Positions 11,297 to 20,445 of a stretch of 64,000 bases of DNA are shown piece by piece. The stretch comes from Rebecca billardiae RCC1528. Its lineage: Eukaryota; Haptophyta. Under the pieces are notes generated by a model that made no database searches, was not told the DNA's origin, and was given only the letters and a program-made list of their open reading frames with translations. Made by a program: the position numbers and the translations under genes. The stretch spans positions 2,294,001 to 2,358,000 of the forward strand of contig OZ251230.1 in NCBI GenBank assembly GCA_965240325.2. The letters are read 5' to 3'. How positions within the stretch are numbered: the first letter of the stretch is position 1; each line of letters begins with the position of its first letter.

Positions 11297-14200
11297 GGTC
11301 GTCGGGTTGCCATCGTTGATTGGAATGATGATGCTCGTCGTAGTATTTATCTGAACGCCAGAACGGCGGGCCATACTCAGTCAGCAGGCGGGTCGTCATA
11401 TCACAGACACCGTGTCCGATGAGACTGATCCGAGTGATCGGCGATGCCCGATGATCACCGTGACCGGTCTTCCCGGACCCGGTGACACTCCGACCGGCGG
11501 CCGGCGCGGCACCGGGGTGGCCGCCGTGCACCGCAGTCGCCTCACAGTCCACGGTCGTCGCGTCGTCGTCGCGGCGGGTCCATGCCTCGGGAAGGCTGGC
11601 CATCACGTTGATGTGCTGCGACGCCCGCCGCCTGCTGCCGCGCCTTGCTTGGTGGCGCGCGTTCTCGGCGCCCAGCGCAGAGAGCTCTCGTCCGTGCGTC
11701 ACCATGCCACCCATGCTGCCGCTCGACTCGACCCTGGGGACAGCGGCGTGCAGCCCGGCGGTGAAGCTGGCCAAGCTGGCCACGCCGGTCCTGCCCTCGG
11801 CAGCCGTGCGCGAGACGTTCGAGCTGGCGCTCGGCCGCGCGGCCCCGAGGCCCGCCTCGAGCCTCTCGCGCGCGATCTCCGCCTCCACGCGCGAGATATA
11901 ATCTCGGAAGAGCGGCTCGCGCGAGCCGTCGGCGCGCGTCATCGCCTTCGGGAAGAAGCGCTCCTTGTGCCGCTCGATGTGCTCGCGCATGTGCACGGCG
12001 TCGGGCTCGTCCGAGCGCAGGATGTGCCCGTACAGCCCGAGCACGGGCGAGACGAGCCGGAGCTTGTCAGCCTCGTCGAGAAAGCTGCCTTCGAAGACGT
12101 GCAGGGAGAGAGAGTCGAGCTCGTCGCGGGTGAAGGCGCACACCTCGAGCTGCTCGGAGGGCCGCTGCTCGGCGGGCTCGGCGACGCCCACCGCGCCGGG
12201 CACTACGGCGTCCACCACCGCGTCGTGCTTCGCATCGTCCTCCGCCGCCGCGCCGCCGCCCGCGGCCGTGTCCACCGGGTGGCGGGCAATGTACGTGCCG
12301 GCGAGGCCGGAGCCGCACACCTTGGCGAGGACCTCGAGCCGACACCAGCCGCGCGAGATGTAGGTGTAGATGCCGCAGCGCTCGCCCGTGTGCTCGTGCG
12401 TCGCGCGCGGCGCGAGGATGAGGAAGACGTCCGCGTTGCACGCGTACACGGGCAGCGACGCGATCGCCGTAAGCTGGAGCCCGCGGTGCGTCTGTGGGAC
12501 GCTCGACCAGTCCAGCCACACGTACCACGAGCCTCCCGCCGCGGCGACGGGCGCGCACGGCGCCGGCGTGACCGCGCCGCCCACGATGGCGCGCACGGCA
12601 CGCTGCAGCGCGCCGAATTGCACGCCGCTCGGGTCCGGGTGGACACGCGAGAGCCACCTGCGCAAGGCGCGACGGGGGTGCGCGGGGTAGCCGTGCGGGC
12701 GGCCGTGAGGAGTCGGCGAGCCGTGCGCGCGCGCGCGGAGAGAGAGAGGGCGCCGCAGCGGGACACCCCGGCGCGAGCCGGGCGGCCGCGCGCCCGAGCC
12801 GGCGCAGCCGGTGGCGCGACGCGCGCACTGGTGGCTGACAAAGATGATGCGGCTGTGCGCGCGGAACTCCTTGAGCTGCTCGATCGTGTCGAGGAACACG
12901 AGCTCGCCGCGCGCGCGCCACGCCTCGTGAGAGAGCAGCTCTGCGTGTGCCAGCAGCGCGTCGACGGGCACGAGCACCATCGGGAAGCGCAGGTCGGCGA
13001 CGCTCGCGAGCGCGTCCGCCACGAGCTCGTCCGCGGCGTCCTCCGCGAGGCGCGTGAGCTCGACCGCGCGCCGGCGCGACTTGTACAGCGCGTAGCCGAG
13101 CGCGATCACCGCGATCGCCACGCCGCTCGCGCCGGCGAGCGCGACAAAGGACGAGAGGACAGAGGCGCGTCGCACCGCGCGCAGAGCGTTCGCCGACGGG
13201 ATGCTCGTGATCACGCACCACGGCGCGTCGAGCGGCGGCATGCCGTAGTCGGCCGTGTCGAAGGGCTTCACGCTCACCAGCCGCTCGAGCGACTCGTCCG
13301 TCGCGTTCGCCAGCCAGCGCGCGTCGGGGCACGCGGCACCGTCGGAGCGCGCGCGCACGACACGCACAGCGTCTGCGAGCAGTGACGCGTTCGGCAGCGC
13401 GCGCAGCGAGCAGCCGAACGTCGGGTCGCAGTGCGCGTCGTCAAGCGCGTACGACGCGGCTGCGGGCACCTGCGCCGCCTCCGCCGCCGCCGACGCCGCC
13501 GCGCCCCTTGCCTCCGTGTTGCCGAGGATGCGCTCCCCGTTGCGCGTGAAGAGCAGAGCGAGCGCGCCGCGCGTGATCTCACCGCCCTCATCCAGCTGCC
13601 GCTGCAGCAGCGCCGTGAGCCCGCGCAGGCTGACCGCCATCGCGATGCGGCCGGCGGACTCGCCGCGCGCGTCGGCGAGCGGCAGGTTCGCCTCGAAGTG
13701 CTGCCCCCAGCCCACGCCCGGGTCGTACGGCCCGAACCAGGCAAAGTCGCCGAACGCGGGCCGGCGCTCCGCCATCCAGAGCGGCGCCATCGTCGTGGCG
13801 CAGTCGAGCGGCCGCAGGCACGCGGGCGGCTCGAGCGACGGGTCCGAGCTGCAGTCGGGCGCGACGACGGCGCCGAGGCTGTTGCTCGCCGCGTCGTAGA
13901 GCCGGAGCTGCCGCACCATCGCGCCGCCGCCCGCCGACGCGTTCGCGTCCCACAGCTGCACGTCTGATAAGTGGGCACCGCTGCCGTCCGGCGCGCGCAC
14001 GACCGTCGCAAACGAGGCGTTATTGCACTGGTCCATGCGCGCGTGCGGCAGGCCGGCGTACATGACGCCGCTCGCGATCACGTTGTGGTGCTCGCGCGCC
14101 GCGCCGTCCGCGTCCACGCTCGCCAGGTGCGCGTCCTCCATCACGCGCTCGAAGAAGCGCTCGAGCAGCGGCTCGAGCTGAGCGTGGTCGGAGAACGTGC

Positions 14201-14546
14201 CCGGCGTGACCACGTGCGACAGCATGGCGTGGCTGAGCGAGGTCGCGTGCGAGTACGTGAAGTAGAGGAGCACGCCCACCTCGCGCGCGATGGCCTCGAG
14301 GTGCCGCCCGCGCGCGTCGTCGCCCGTCTCGTCGAGCGCCTGGGCCATCGATGTGAATGCCAAATACCACAGCGTGATGACGATCGCGGCGGCCGTCCCG
14401 AACGCCAGCGCCGCCACCAGGACGGCGCGATGTGAGATCGCCGCCACATCCACCCGCTCAGTGGTGGATGCGCTGTCGACCGACGAGCCGCGCTCGCTCG
14501 GCGCCACCGCCGTGGCGCGGCGGCGACGGGGCGCGCGGATGCGCAT
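11271..14546 (-). CDS. Transmembrane receptor: extracellular sensor plus TIR-like domain
   Basis: Starts at the ATG at 14546. A 171-base GT-AG intron (12828-12658, phase 2) keeps the frame open, so the unspliced frame reads through. Splicing joins FVSHQ to WLSRVHPDPSG and recreates the FVSHQWLS..HPDPSG motif of the protist TIR-like family. The product is about 1,034 residues. Order: an Arg-rich N-terminus; TM1 at about 41-64 (AVLVAALAFGTAAAIVITLW); an extracellular domain at about 65-455, Cys- and Asn-containing and resembling Cache sensors (GWGQHFEANLPLADARGE); TM2 near 462-489; then the cytosolic TIR-like domain with WYVWLDWSSVPQ, ADVFLILAP and SRGWCRLEVLAKV; and a low-complexity tail. The conserved Glu of GWCRLE is present. 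It is predicted to sense an external ligand. The C-terminal 60 or so residues are the least certain. Confidence 0.75.
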   Translation of the reverse strand: MRIRAPRRRRATAVAPSERGSSVDSASTTERVDVAAISHRAVLVAALAFGTAAAIVITLWYLAFTSMAQALDETGDDARGRHLEAIAREVGVLLYFTYSHATSLSHAMLSHVVTPGTFSDHAQLEPLLERFFERVMEDAHLASVDADGAAREHHNVIASGVMYAGLPHARMDQCNNASFATVVRAPDGSGAHLSDVQLWDANASAGGGAMVRQLRLYDAASNSLGAVVAPDCSSDPSLEPPACLRPLDCATTMAPLWMAERRPAFGDFAWFGPYDPGVGWGQHFEANLPLADARGESAGRIAMAVSLRGLTALLQRQLDEGGEITRGALALLFTRNGERILGNTEARGAAASAAAEAAQVPAAASYALDDAHCDPTFGCSLRALPNASLLADAVRVVRARSDGAACPDARWLANATDESLERLVSVKPFDTADYGMPPLDAPWCVITSIPSANALRAVRRASVLSSFVALAGASGVAIAVIALGYALYKSRRRAVELTRLAEDAADELVADALASVADLRFPMVLVPVDALLAHAELLSHEAWRARGELVFLDTIEQLKEFRAHSRIIFVSHQCARRATGCAGSGARPPGSRRGVPLRRPLSLRARAHGSPTPHGRPHGYPAHPRRALRRWLSRVHPDPSGVQFGALQRAVRAIVGGAVTPAPCAPVAAAGGSWYVWLDWSSVPQTHRGLQLTAIASLPVYACNADVFLILAPRATHEHTGERCGIYTYISRGWCRLEVLAKVCGSGLAGTYIARHPVDTAAGGGAAAEDDAKHDAVVDAVVPGAVGVAEPAEQRPSEQLEVCAFTRDELDSLSLHVFEGSFLDEADKLRLVSPVLGLYGHILRSDEPDAVHMREHIERHKERFFPKAMTRADGSREPLFRDYISRVEAEIARERLEAGLGAARPSASSNVSRTAAEGRTGVASLASFTAGLHAAVPRVESSGSMGGMVTHGRELSALGAENARHQARRGSRRRASQHINVMASLPEAWTRRDDDATTVDCEATAVHGGHPGAAPAAGRSVTGSGKTGHGDHRASPITRISLIGHGVCDMTTRLLTEYGPPFWRSDKYYDEHHHSNQRWQPDDPSVPLRAT

Positions 14547-15022
14547 GACTTAAGGACCGTCGTCAAGAATCCTTCGTCCGAAACGCGAATCGACTCCCAT
14601 ATTGGTCGCGCGCGCAATTCGGCGCAAATAAATAAGCTTGTGAAACGACGACGAATGTCGTTAGTTGACGATACAAGCTATCCCTATACCCGAAAGAGGG
14701 CCAGTGTACTTATGAAGAATGGCGGGCCGTATGCGGCACCTTATCGAGTACGACTTCATCCACCGTATGACCGCAATACACACCATATTAATCAACGGAT
14801 CAATTCGATGAATAAGCTCATTGAGCATGGCCGCTTTGTAAGTAACCAAAGGCACACGGGGAGAGTGTCGCATCGGCGGCGCCCAGTCCGCAGTCGGAGA
14901 GTTTGGACGACGAGTCGACGACGTTTTTGTGGACGACGGTAGAGCAAGGACGACGGGCGCTGGCGCGCCGCGAGGGCGGCCGCACCCTTCATCCAGGGCT
15001 GCCTCGCGCGGCTCGCAGGCAC

Positions 15023-15097
15023 CAATCTCGTCTGCCTGAGCTGGCCTGTTTTACAGTTTACTAAGATTAAGAGACGCAGCTCAGGCAGGCGAGATTG
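15023..15097. repeat. Inverted repeat/hairpin carrying dispersed repeat copy B
   Basis: Arms 15023-15043 and 15077-15097 pair over about 20 bases with one mismatch (CAATCTCG(T/C)CTGCCTGAGCTG), with a loop of about 33 bases. The right arm plus loop equals copy A at 8010-8060 in reverse orientation. Confidence 0.75.
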
Positions 15098-15149
15098 ACG
15101 CCCGCCAACCGTGCTGTCACCGCGGCCCATGAAGCCGTCGCCGATGGTA

Positions 15150-15725
15150 GTGCCGCCGGAAGATTCGTTCAGCCGTCCGCCCGCTGAGCTGTAGCGAAAG
15201 GTGTTGCCAAGACATGCTGCTTGCTTCGCCATGACACAGAGGTCACTCGCAGCGCACGGCAGTGTGACGATCGCCGCGCCGCGGGCGCGGCGGCAAACCG
15301 CAGTAGTTGCGGGCGCGCTGCAAGCTGCAAGCACTCTGCCTTGGCTGTATCGCGCCCGTGTCAGTTGGTGAACCAGGATCGTTGAACAACAGATGGACTG
15401 CAAATGATCCCAGCTCTACTCGGTCCGCCACCACTTCCTTGTCGAGCGTGAGATGTTTCCGTTGCGTGCGCTCGCATGCAGCTTGCCGCCTGCCGATTTG
15501 AACCTGGTCACGGCAGGTTGGTGGGCCGGTTGCGTAAGCCTCCTCGGCGTAGATGACGACAAGGTGCGTGCCACGCGCACCCATGACGCGCGGAAAGGCG
15601 TGCACACGCGTCCTCGCGCATCTAGCAGGCTGCAGTCTTGGACAAGATGATGAGAACAAGCCTGCCACTGCCAGTGCCTCGCCGCGTGGGCGCGAGCGCG
15701 CGGAGAGTTCTAGGATCCGACCCAT
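15150..15725 (-). pseudogene. Possible degraded gene fragment
   Basis: Two minus-strand frames contain protein-like stretches. One, near 15560-15400, has LTLDKEVVADRVELGSF; the other, near 15240-15160, has DLCVMAKQAACLGNTF. The second faintly recalls the C-terminal signature of glycosyltransferases of the O-fucosyltransferase kind. The frames are not joined by an obvious intron. Weak; it may be chance. Confidence 0.2.
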
Positions 15726-15977
15726 GGTGTTGGGTGTACCTCATGTGCGACAATGACGAGGCGGACGAGAGCCGAAACTGGATTCCTGCACTCACCGGTC
15801 AGCGAGGAGTGCAGGAATCGCGTTCCTCGCGCACGTGGGGGCCGCCATCGGCCGTGAGAGGTCCGAGAGGTACACCGCCAACGGGGCGTGACCGCGTCAC
15901 ACCGATTCCCACTGGCGGGCAAGGGTTTGCAGTCGCCGTGACATAGTAAATGAAATCTGGTAGAAATAAAACAGGCC

Positions 15978-16020
15978 AGCTGTGTGCACTGTGCGTCTCT
16001 TATTCTTATTTAAAACTGTA
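15978..16020 (+). repeat. Dispersed repeat, partial copy C
   Basis: Shares AGCTGTGTGC and GTGCGTCTCTTATTCTTA with copy A (8010-8060). It lacks the leading CAATCTCGCCTGCC block. Confidence 0.55.
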
Positions 16021-16397
16021 CCCCACTAAATGCCGCACCGCCACTGCATTATTACTATTTTTATTCTGCGCGTATGTCTGTCGCGTCGGATCGCGCGTAC
16101 TAATTCCGCCATGATTTTTAAAAAGACACACGGGCACGAGGGCGCAGCTCTCCTCGCATTCGTCTGTCGTGCGCCCGTCGAGTCGTGCGGCCGGTACCGT
16201 CCGTGCACGGGTCGAAGCTTGCAGCGGTGGTGGTGAGCACGTTGTCCGCCAGTGTCGTTGATGCCGTTGGTCGCCAGGGTTGATGTTGTTGTCGTCGTCC
16301 ATTGATTCGATTTCGGGCGGATTGATTGCATGGATTAATAGTTTATGTTTATAATAATAATATACTTATAAAATATTTACTAAATAATATATATAGG

Positions 16398-16402
16398 TAT
16401 TA
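16398..16402. repeat. Target-site duplication TATTA, left
   Basis: TATTA directly precedes the left LTR and is matched exactly by 23776-23780 after the right LTR. Five bases is the usual length for copia integration. Confidence 0.9.
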
Positions 16403-17124
16403 TATTGGGTAAACGCGAGCTCCGAGCGTCTCGAGCCCTGCTAAGAGCTCACCGGCACGTCCTCGGGCGCGTCGTCGGTGACGCCCACGAAGGCAATCTC
16501 GACCCTCGCTCCTCTGACGAGCGAAGCTAATCCTCCTGCCGCAACCAACTTTCGGTTGCGCAGGGTGACACGGCATTTTGCGGCCCGGCTCGGGAATCTT
16601 GTAACCTTCCTGAGCCCCGCTTCCGTGCGTCCGCCAATCGCAGGCGTTACCGACGCACCGCCGTAAGCTCATCTTTCCCCCAGGTACTCGGTAATGTCAT
16701 CGGACCTGGGTAAGCTGCGCACGGACCCATGATCCCGGATTCTCGATTCTCAAAACTGAGACTCCGGGCGTCCATGAATGAAGTGATCGAGTCCGTTGTT
16801 CCTTGGACTCTTCCACGATGGCGCCCGCCTGTGCCGCCGGCGTGCCATCCGTGCCGCGCTGCGCCGGGCCGTACCGCCCGCGCACGCGCCGCGTCCGTGT
16901 CGCTCCGCGTCCGCGCTGCCGCGTCCGCGCTCCGCGTCCACGTCGCTCCGCGCCAGCGCTGCTGCGCTCGCGCTCCTGCCGCCGCGCGCGCCGCGCGCGC
17001 GCGCCGCCAGAGCCAGCCACTGCGTAGCTGATGCCGCCGGCCCGCCTGGTGCGGCGCCGGCCCTGACGTCCCAGCGGCGACGCCATCTGCTGAGATGCGC
17101 GCCCCAGGCTGCGTCAGCTCAACA
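16403..17124 (-). repeat. 3' LTR (722 bp) of the copia element
   Basis: Same length as 23054-23775 and with no difference that I can see. The minus-strand ends are TGTTG...CAATA, an imperfect inverted pair. Because the element is transcribed on minus, this left copy is the 3' LTR. Confidence 0.95.
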
Positions 17125-17133
17125 CCCCCCCTC
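17125..17133 (-). other. Polypurine tract
   Basis: Minus-strand GAGGGGGGG directly abuts the TGTTG start of the 3' LTR. This is the expected position of the plus-strand primer of LTR retrotransposons. Confidence 0.8.
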
Positions 17134-17160
17134 GACAGCCATAGCCGCGAGCTGCGCCGC

Positions 17161-20100
17161 TTACCGCGCGCGCGTCGGGTGTCGGTCCACCATGATGGCG
17201 TCGACGTGCCGCTTGAACGTCGCACCGTCCGTCGCCTTCGTCATGATGTCAGAGTGGTTGAGTGAGGTGTGTACCTTGACCACCTTCACCTTGCCACCCT
17301 CCTGCGCGTCACGCACATAGTGATGCTTGATCTCGATGTGCTTCGAGCGCTTGTGGTGCACAGGATTCTCCACGAGGTCGATAGCCCCCTTGTTGTCCTC
17401 TCGCACCTCCGTCGCGGCCCGCGGCGGCTGCCGCATGGACTCGAGTATGCTCCGCAAGTAGCTCACCTCGCGGCAGCAATCGCTCAGCGCGACGTACTCC
17501 GCCTCCGTCGAGCTCAGCGAGACTGTACCTTGCAGCCCGCTGTGCCACGACACCGGCGCCCCATTGTAGAACACAATGTATCCACCCGTTGACCTGCCCT
17601 TGGTCTCCACCGGATTGCTTGCCCAATCGGAGTCAGCGAAAGCAAGTAGGTCGGGGTGCTCGGAATCTGTCGCAAACTTGAACAAGATTCCCAATCGCGG
17701 GCATCCACGTAAGTAGCGCAGCACGCGCTTCGCACTTACCAGATCCACCGCCCGCGGACATGACATGCGTCGCGTCAGCATGTTCACCGCGTGCGCGATG
17801 TCCGGCCGCGCCGTGACCATCGCAAACATGAGACATCCCACCATCGCCTGGTAGTTCTCAATCTCCGCGCGCTGCAGCAACGCCTCGTCGTCGTCGCTCA
17901 GCTGCGCCCGCGCCGCCGGCTCCGGCGTGCGCGCCGGCGTGCTTGCGTTCAAACCGAACCGCTGAAGCACGCTCTCGACGTACGGCCCCAGATGCATCAG
18001 GATGCCGTCGTCATGAACTTCAAACACGGCGCCCAGGAACTTATCGAGCCGCTCACTCAGCTTGATCTCGTAGTGCTCCTTCAGGTCAGCCGCCAGCTTC
18101 TCCACCGCGCGCGCGTCGCGCGTCAGGTTGAGAAACAGCAAGTCGTCGACAAAGCCGCCCGCGATGATGAACTCGCCCGGCGCCGACTCCTTGACGTAGA
18201 TGCACGGCGCACTCGGACACTCCGAGAAGCCGCGCGCGAGCAGCTGGGTGCGGTGCGTGCGATGCCACGCGCGCCCAGACTGGCGTAGGCCCGGATACGC
18301 CTTCAGGCTCCGGCCCACGACTTTGTGCCCCGGCGGCGCCTGCGTGCTCGGCACGTAGCCCGGCGGGAATGAGAAGAGAGGCCGCTCATCCGGCTTCAAC
18401 TCCGAGTTGAGGTACGCGTCCTTGACGTCGCCCTTCGACAGTATGCCCAGCGCCGCAACCGACGCTGCACCCAAGTCGACTCTCGCGCCCGCCTGCTGAG
18501 CGGCGATCGCCACGAGTAGTCGCACTTGTTCCGGCCGGATCGTCGGAGCAAAGACCTCCTGAAAGTCGATCCCCGGCCGCTGTAGGTTCCCCAGTAGCAC
18601 CGACCGCGCCTTGAAGCGCGTCACCTCGCCCTCCGGGTTCGACTTCACGTCAAAGACCCACTGGCTCGGCAACACCCGCGTGCCCTCCGGAACCACCACC
18701 TCCTCCGAGGTGCCGAGCAACTTGTGACCTTCCAAGTGCTCGAGCATGGCGCCCTGCCACTGGGGCGCCTCCGCCGACCGCATCGCCTCGCGATAGTTCG
18801 TCGGCACCTTCACGTTGATCTTCTGGAACACCGACGCGGCGCTGACGACGGCAGTAAGCAGCTGCGGCCGTCGGCGCGACGTCCGATCCCTGCGAAGCGG
18901 ATCGTGTCCCATATCCAGGCCGGGCGGCGGCGCGTCCTCGATCACGCCGTCGTCACCGTCTGCGCCGCGCGGCGGCCCGCCAGCATCTGCTGCGGCCCCG
19001 CGCCGTGATTCCGTCGGCGGTATCTGATCCTGCCGACCCGGCTGCGTCATCGACGCGCCTGCCCCGCCACGCCCGCCCTGCGGCGTCGGCGTCGACGGCT
19101 GTGCGCCCGCGCTGCTGCACCCGCGTTGTCCCGCGTCCACGCTGCTGCGCCCGCGCCCCGACGTTGACGCATCTGCGTCGTCGTCGTACCCGACGTCGAA
19201 CTCTGTCGCGTCGTCATTCCCGGCGTCGGCTGGCGTCTCGCCGCCATCGCCGTCCTCGTCCTCACCGTCGGCGTCACCGCCGACTGGACGATGTCCGCCG
19301 CTTACCGCGGCGCCGTCACCATCACCCACGTACGCGCCACCGTCAGGTGCGCCAAGCGACGAGTGCCCCCCCTCGACCAGGTCGGTCTCGTCGATGCGTA
19401 CGTCACGTGAGTGAACGAGACGTCCGTCGTCTAAACGACATACGTACCCAAGCACGTAGCGCCATGTACCGCGCCACTGCACGCCGTGCCCACCCCAGAG
19501 ATAGACACGTCCGGGTAGTGCGCGCTGCTTCAGCTGCCCCAATGCATTGCGCCGTGCGCCCAGCATCAGCACGCGGCAGCGCGCGCCAAACGCCACGTGA
19601 TGCTTCCACGTCGGACGTTTGCCAAAGAACAGCTCATCCGGCGTGAGCCACTCAATGTCTCCATCGTCACGAACGATACCACGTGACGCCAGTCGATTGC
19701 GCGACGCGCATGCGTGCCACGCCGCGTAGTGCCAATCGACCCTCGAGACTCCACGCGCAACGACCGTGGCGCGCAGTCTCGACTTCAGCGTGCGGATAGC
19801 GCGTTCCGCCACGCCATTCGAGCTCGGCGAGTCGGGCGCCGACGTGACCGTCGACGAGAACCCAAGCTTCGCCAGCTCACCCTCGACGTACGTACTCAGT
19901 AACGTCGAGCCACCGTCGGTGTGAATATGACGTCGCGCCATAGTACACCCCGACGCCAGGACCCAATGCGACATGTGCATGGCCCCTGTTCCAAGCAACT
20001 GCGCGTACCAGCGGAATGCCCGACCAACCTCGGCGTCATCCAAGCTGCGTAGCGCGTACACTTGCCATCGACGTGAATGCCCATCGATGAATATGATCCC

Positions 20101-20445
20101 ATGAGGATACCCTCCACGTGCGCCATCGGCCCCAACTGGTAAGTCGATCCGCGCCATAGAGAAGATGTCGACGTGCGTCACCTGCCCAGGGTAGTGCGCC
20201 GTCGGCATCGCGTCCGCGAACGACCGCCGCGTCATGCCCGCCGCCGACTGCTCGTCAAGCGGCTCACGCCGCGCGTTCGCCCCCTCCATCCCCTCGGCCA
20301 CGCGTCGCGTGCGCTCGAGTAGACGTTGGTCATTGGTGCCCGTTCGAACCGACCAAGTGCGCAACCACGCCGGATCAGCGCCTCGCGCCGCCTCCGTAGT
20401 GTTTGTGGTTCGCACCTGCGCGGGTTCCGGGCTTAGGCGTTTGGG
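17161..20445 (-). CDS. pol: Copia Pol: integrase, reverse transcriptase, RNase H
   Basis: Expressed by -1 frameshift at 20445-20439 from gag-pro; about 1,090 residues follow the slip. Integrase core: VDIFS near 20180, HTDGGSTLL near 19910 and NGVAERAIRTLKSR near 19810 supply the D, D and E residues. Reverse transcriptase: WVFDVKSNPEGEVTRFKAR near 18660, KGDVKDAYLNSEL, and a catalytic box GFVDDLLFLN near 18150 (FVDD instead of the usual YVDD). RNase H: AFADSDWASN near 17640, then SLSSTEAEYVALSD. The HHCC zinc-binding region expected before copia integrase is not apparent. There is an extra short segment before GDVKDAYLN in RT. Both may be lineage features. The frame ends at 17161, 36 bases before the 3' LTR. 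Confidence 0.92.
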   Translation of the reverse strand, partial: PKRLSPEPAQVRTTNTTEAARGADPAWLRTWSVRTGTNDQRLLERTRRVAEGMEGANARREPLDEQSAAGMTRRSFADAMPTAHYPGQVTHVDIFSMARIDLPVGADGARGGYPHGIIFIDGHSRRWQVYALRSLDDAEVGRAFRWYAQLLGTGAMHMSHWVLASGCTMARRHIHTDGGSTLLSTYVEGELAKLGFSSTVTSAPDSPSSNGVAERAIRTLKSRLRATVVARGVSRVDWHYAAWHACASRNRLASRGIVRDDGDIEWLTPDELFFGKRPTWKHHVAFGARCRVLMLGARRNALGQLKQRALPGRVYLWGGHGVQWRGTWRYVLGYVCRLDDGRLVHSRDVRIDETDLVEGGHSSLGAPDGGAYVGDGDGAAVSGGHRPVGGDADGEDEDGDGGETPADAGNDDATEFDVGYDDDADASTSGRGRSSVDAGQRGCSSAGAQPSTPTPQGGRGGAGASMTQPGRQDQIPPTESRRGAAADAGGPPRGADGDDGVIEDAPPPGLDMGHDPLRRDRTSRRRPQLLTAVVSAASVFQKINVKVPTNYREAMRSAEAPQWQGAMLEHLEGHKLLGTSEEVVVPEGTRVLPSQWVFDVKSNPEGEVTRFKARSVLLGNLQRPGIDFQEVFAPTIRPEQVRLLVAIAAQQAGARVDLGAASVAALGILSKGDVKDAYLNSELKPDERPLFSFPPGYVPSTQAPPGHKVVGRSLKAYPGLRQSGRAWHRTHRTQLLARGFSECPSAPCIYVKESAPGEFIIAGGFVDDLLFLNLTRDARAVEKLAADLKEHYEIKLSERLDKFLGAVFEVHDDGILMHLGPYVESVLQRFGLNASTPARTPEPAARAQLSDDDEALLQRAEIENYQAMVGCLMFAMVTARPDIAHAVNMLTRRMSCPRAVDLVSAKRVLRYLRGCPRLGILFKFATDSEHPDLLAFADSDWASNPVETKGRSTGGYIVFYNGAPVSWHSGLQGTVSLSSTEAEYVALSDCCREVSYLRSILESMRQPPRAATEVREDNKGAIDLVENPVHHKRSKHIEIKHHYVRDAQEGGKVKVVKVHTSLNHSDIMTKATDGATFKRHVDAIMVDRHPTRAR

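Larger units (their letters stand above)
14547..16402. other. Intergenic, with hairpin repeat and an AT-rich pocket
   Basis: Holds a 20-bp-stem hairpin (15023-15097), a partial repeat copy at 15978-16020 and a possible degraded gene at about 15150-15725. An AT-rich pocket lies at about 16325-16402, where the copia element has inserted. No intact gene is supported. Confidence 0.5.

Noticed and set aside
11412-13385. 657-codon plus-strand frame
   Set aside because: Antisense of the receptor gene, Arg/Ala-rich, no recognisable motif.
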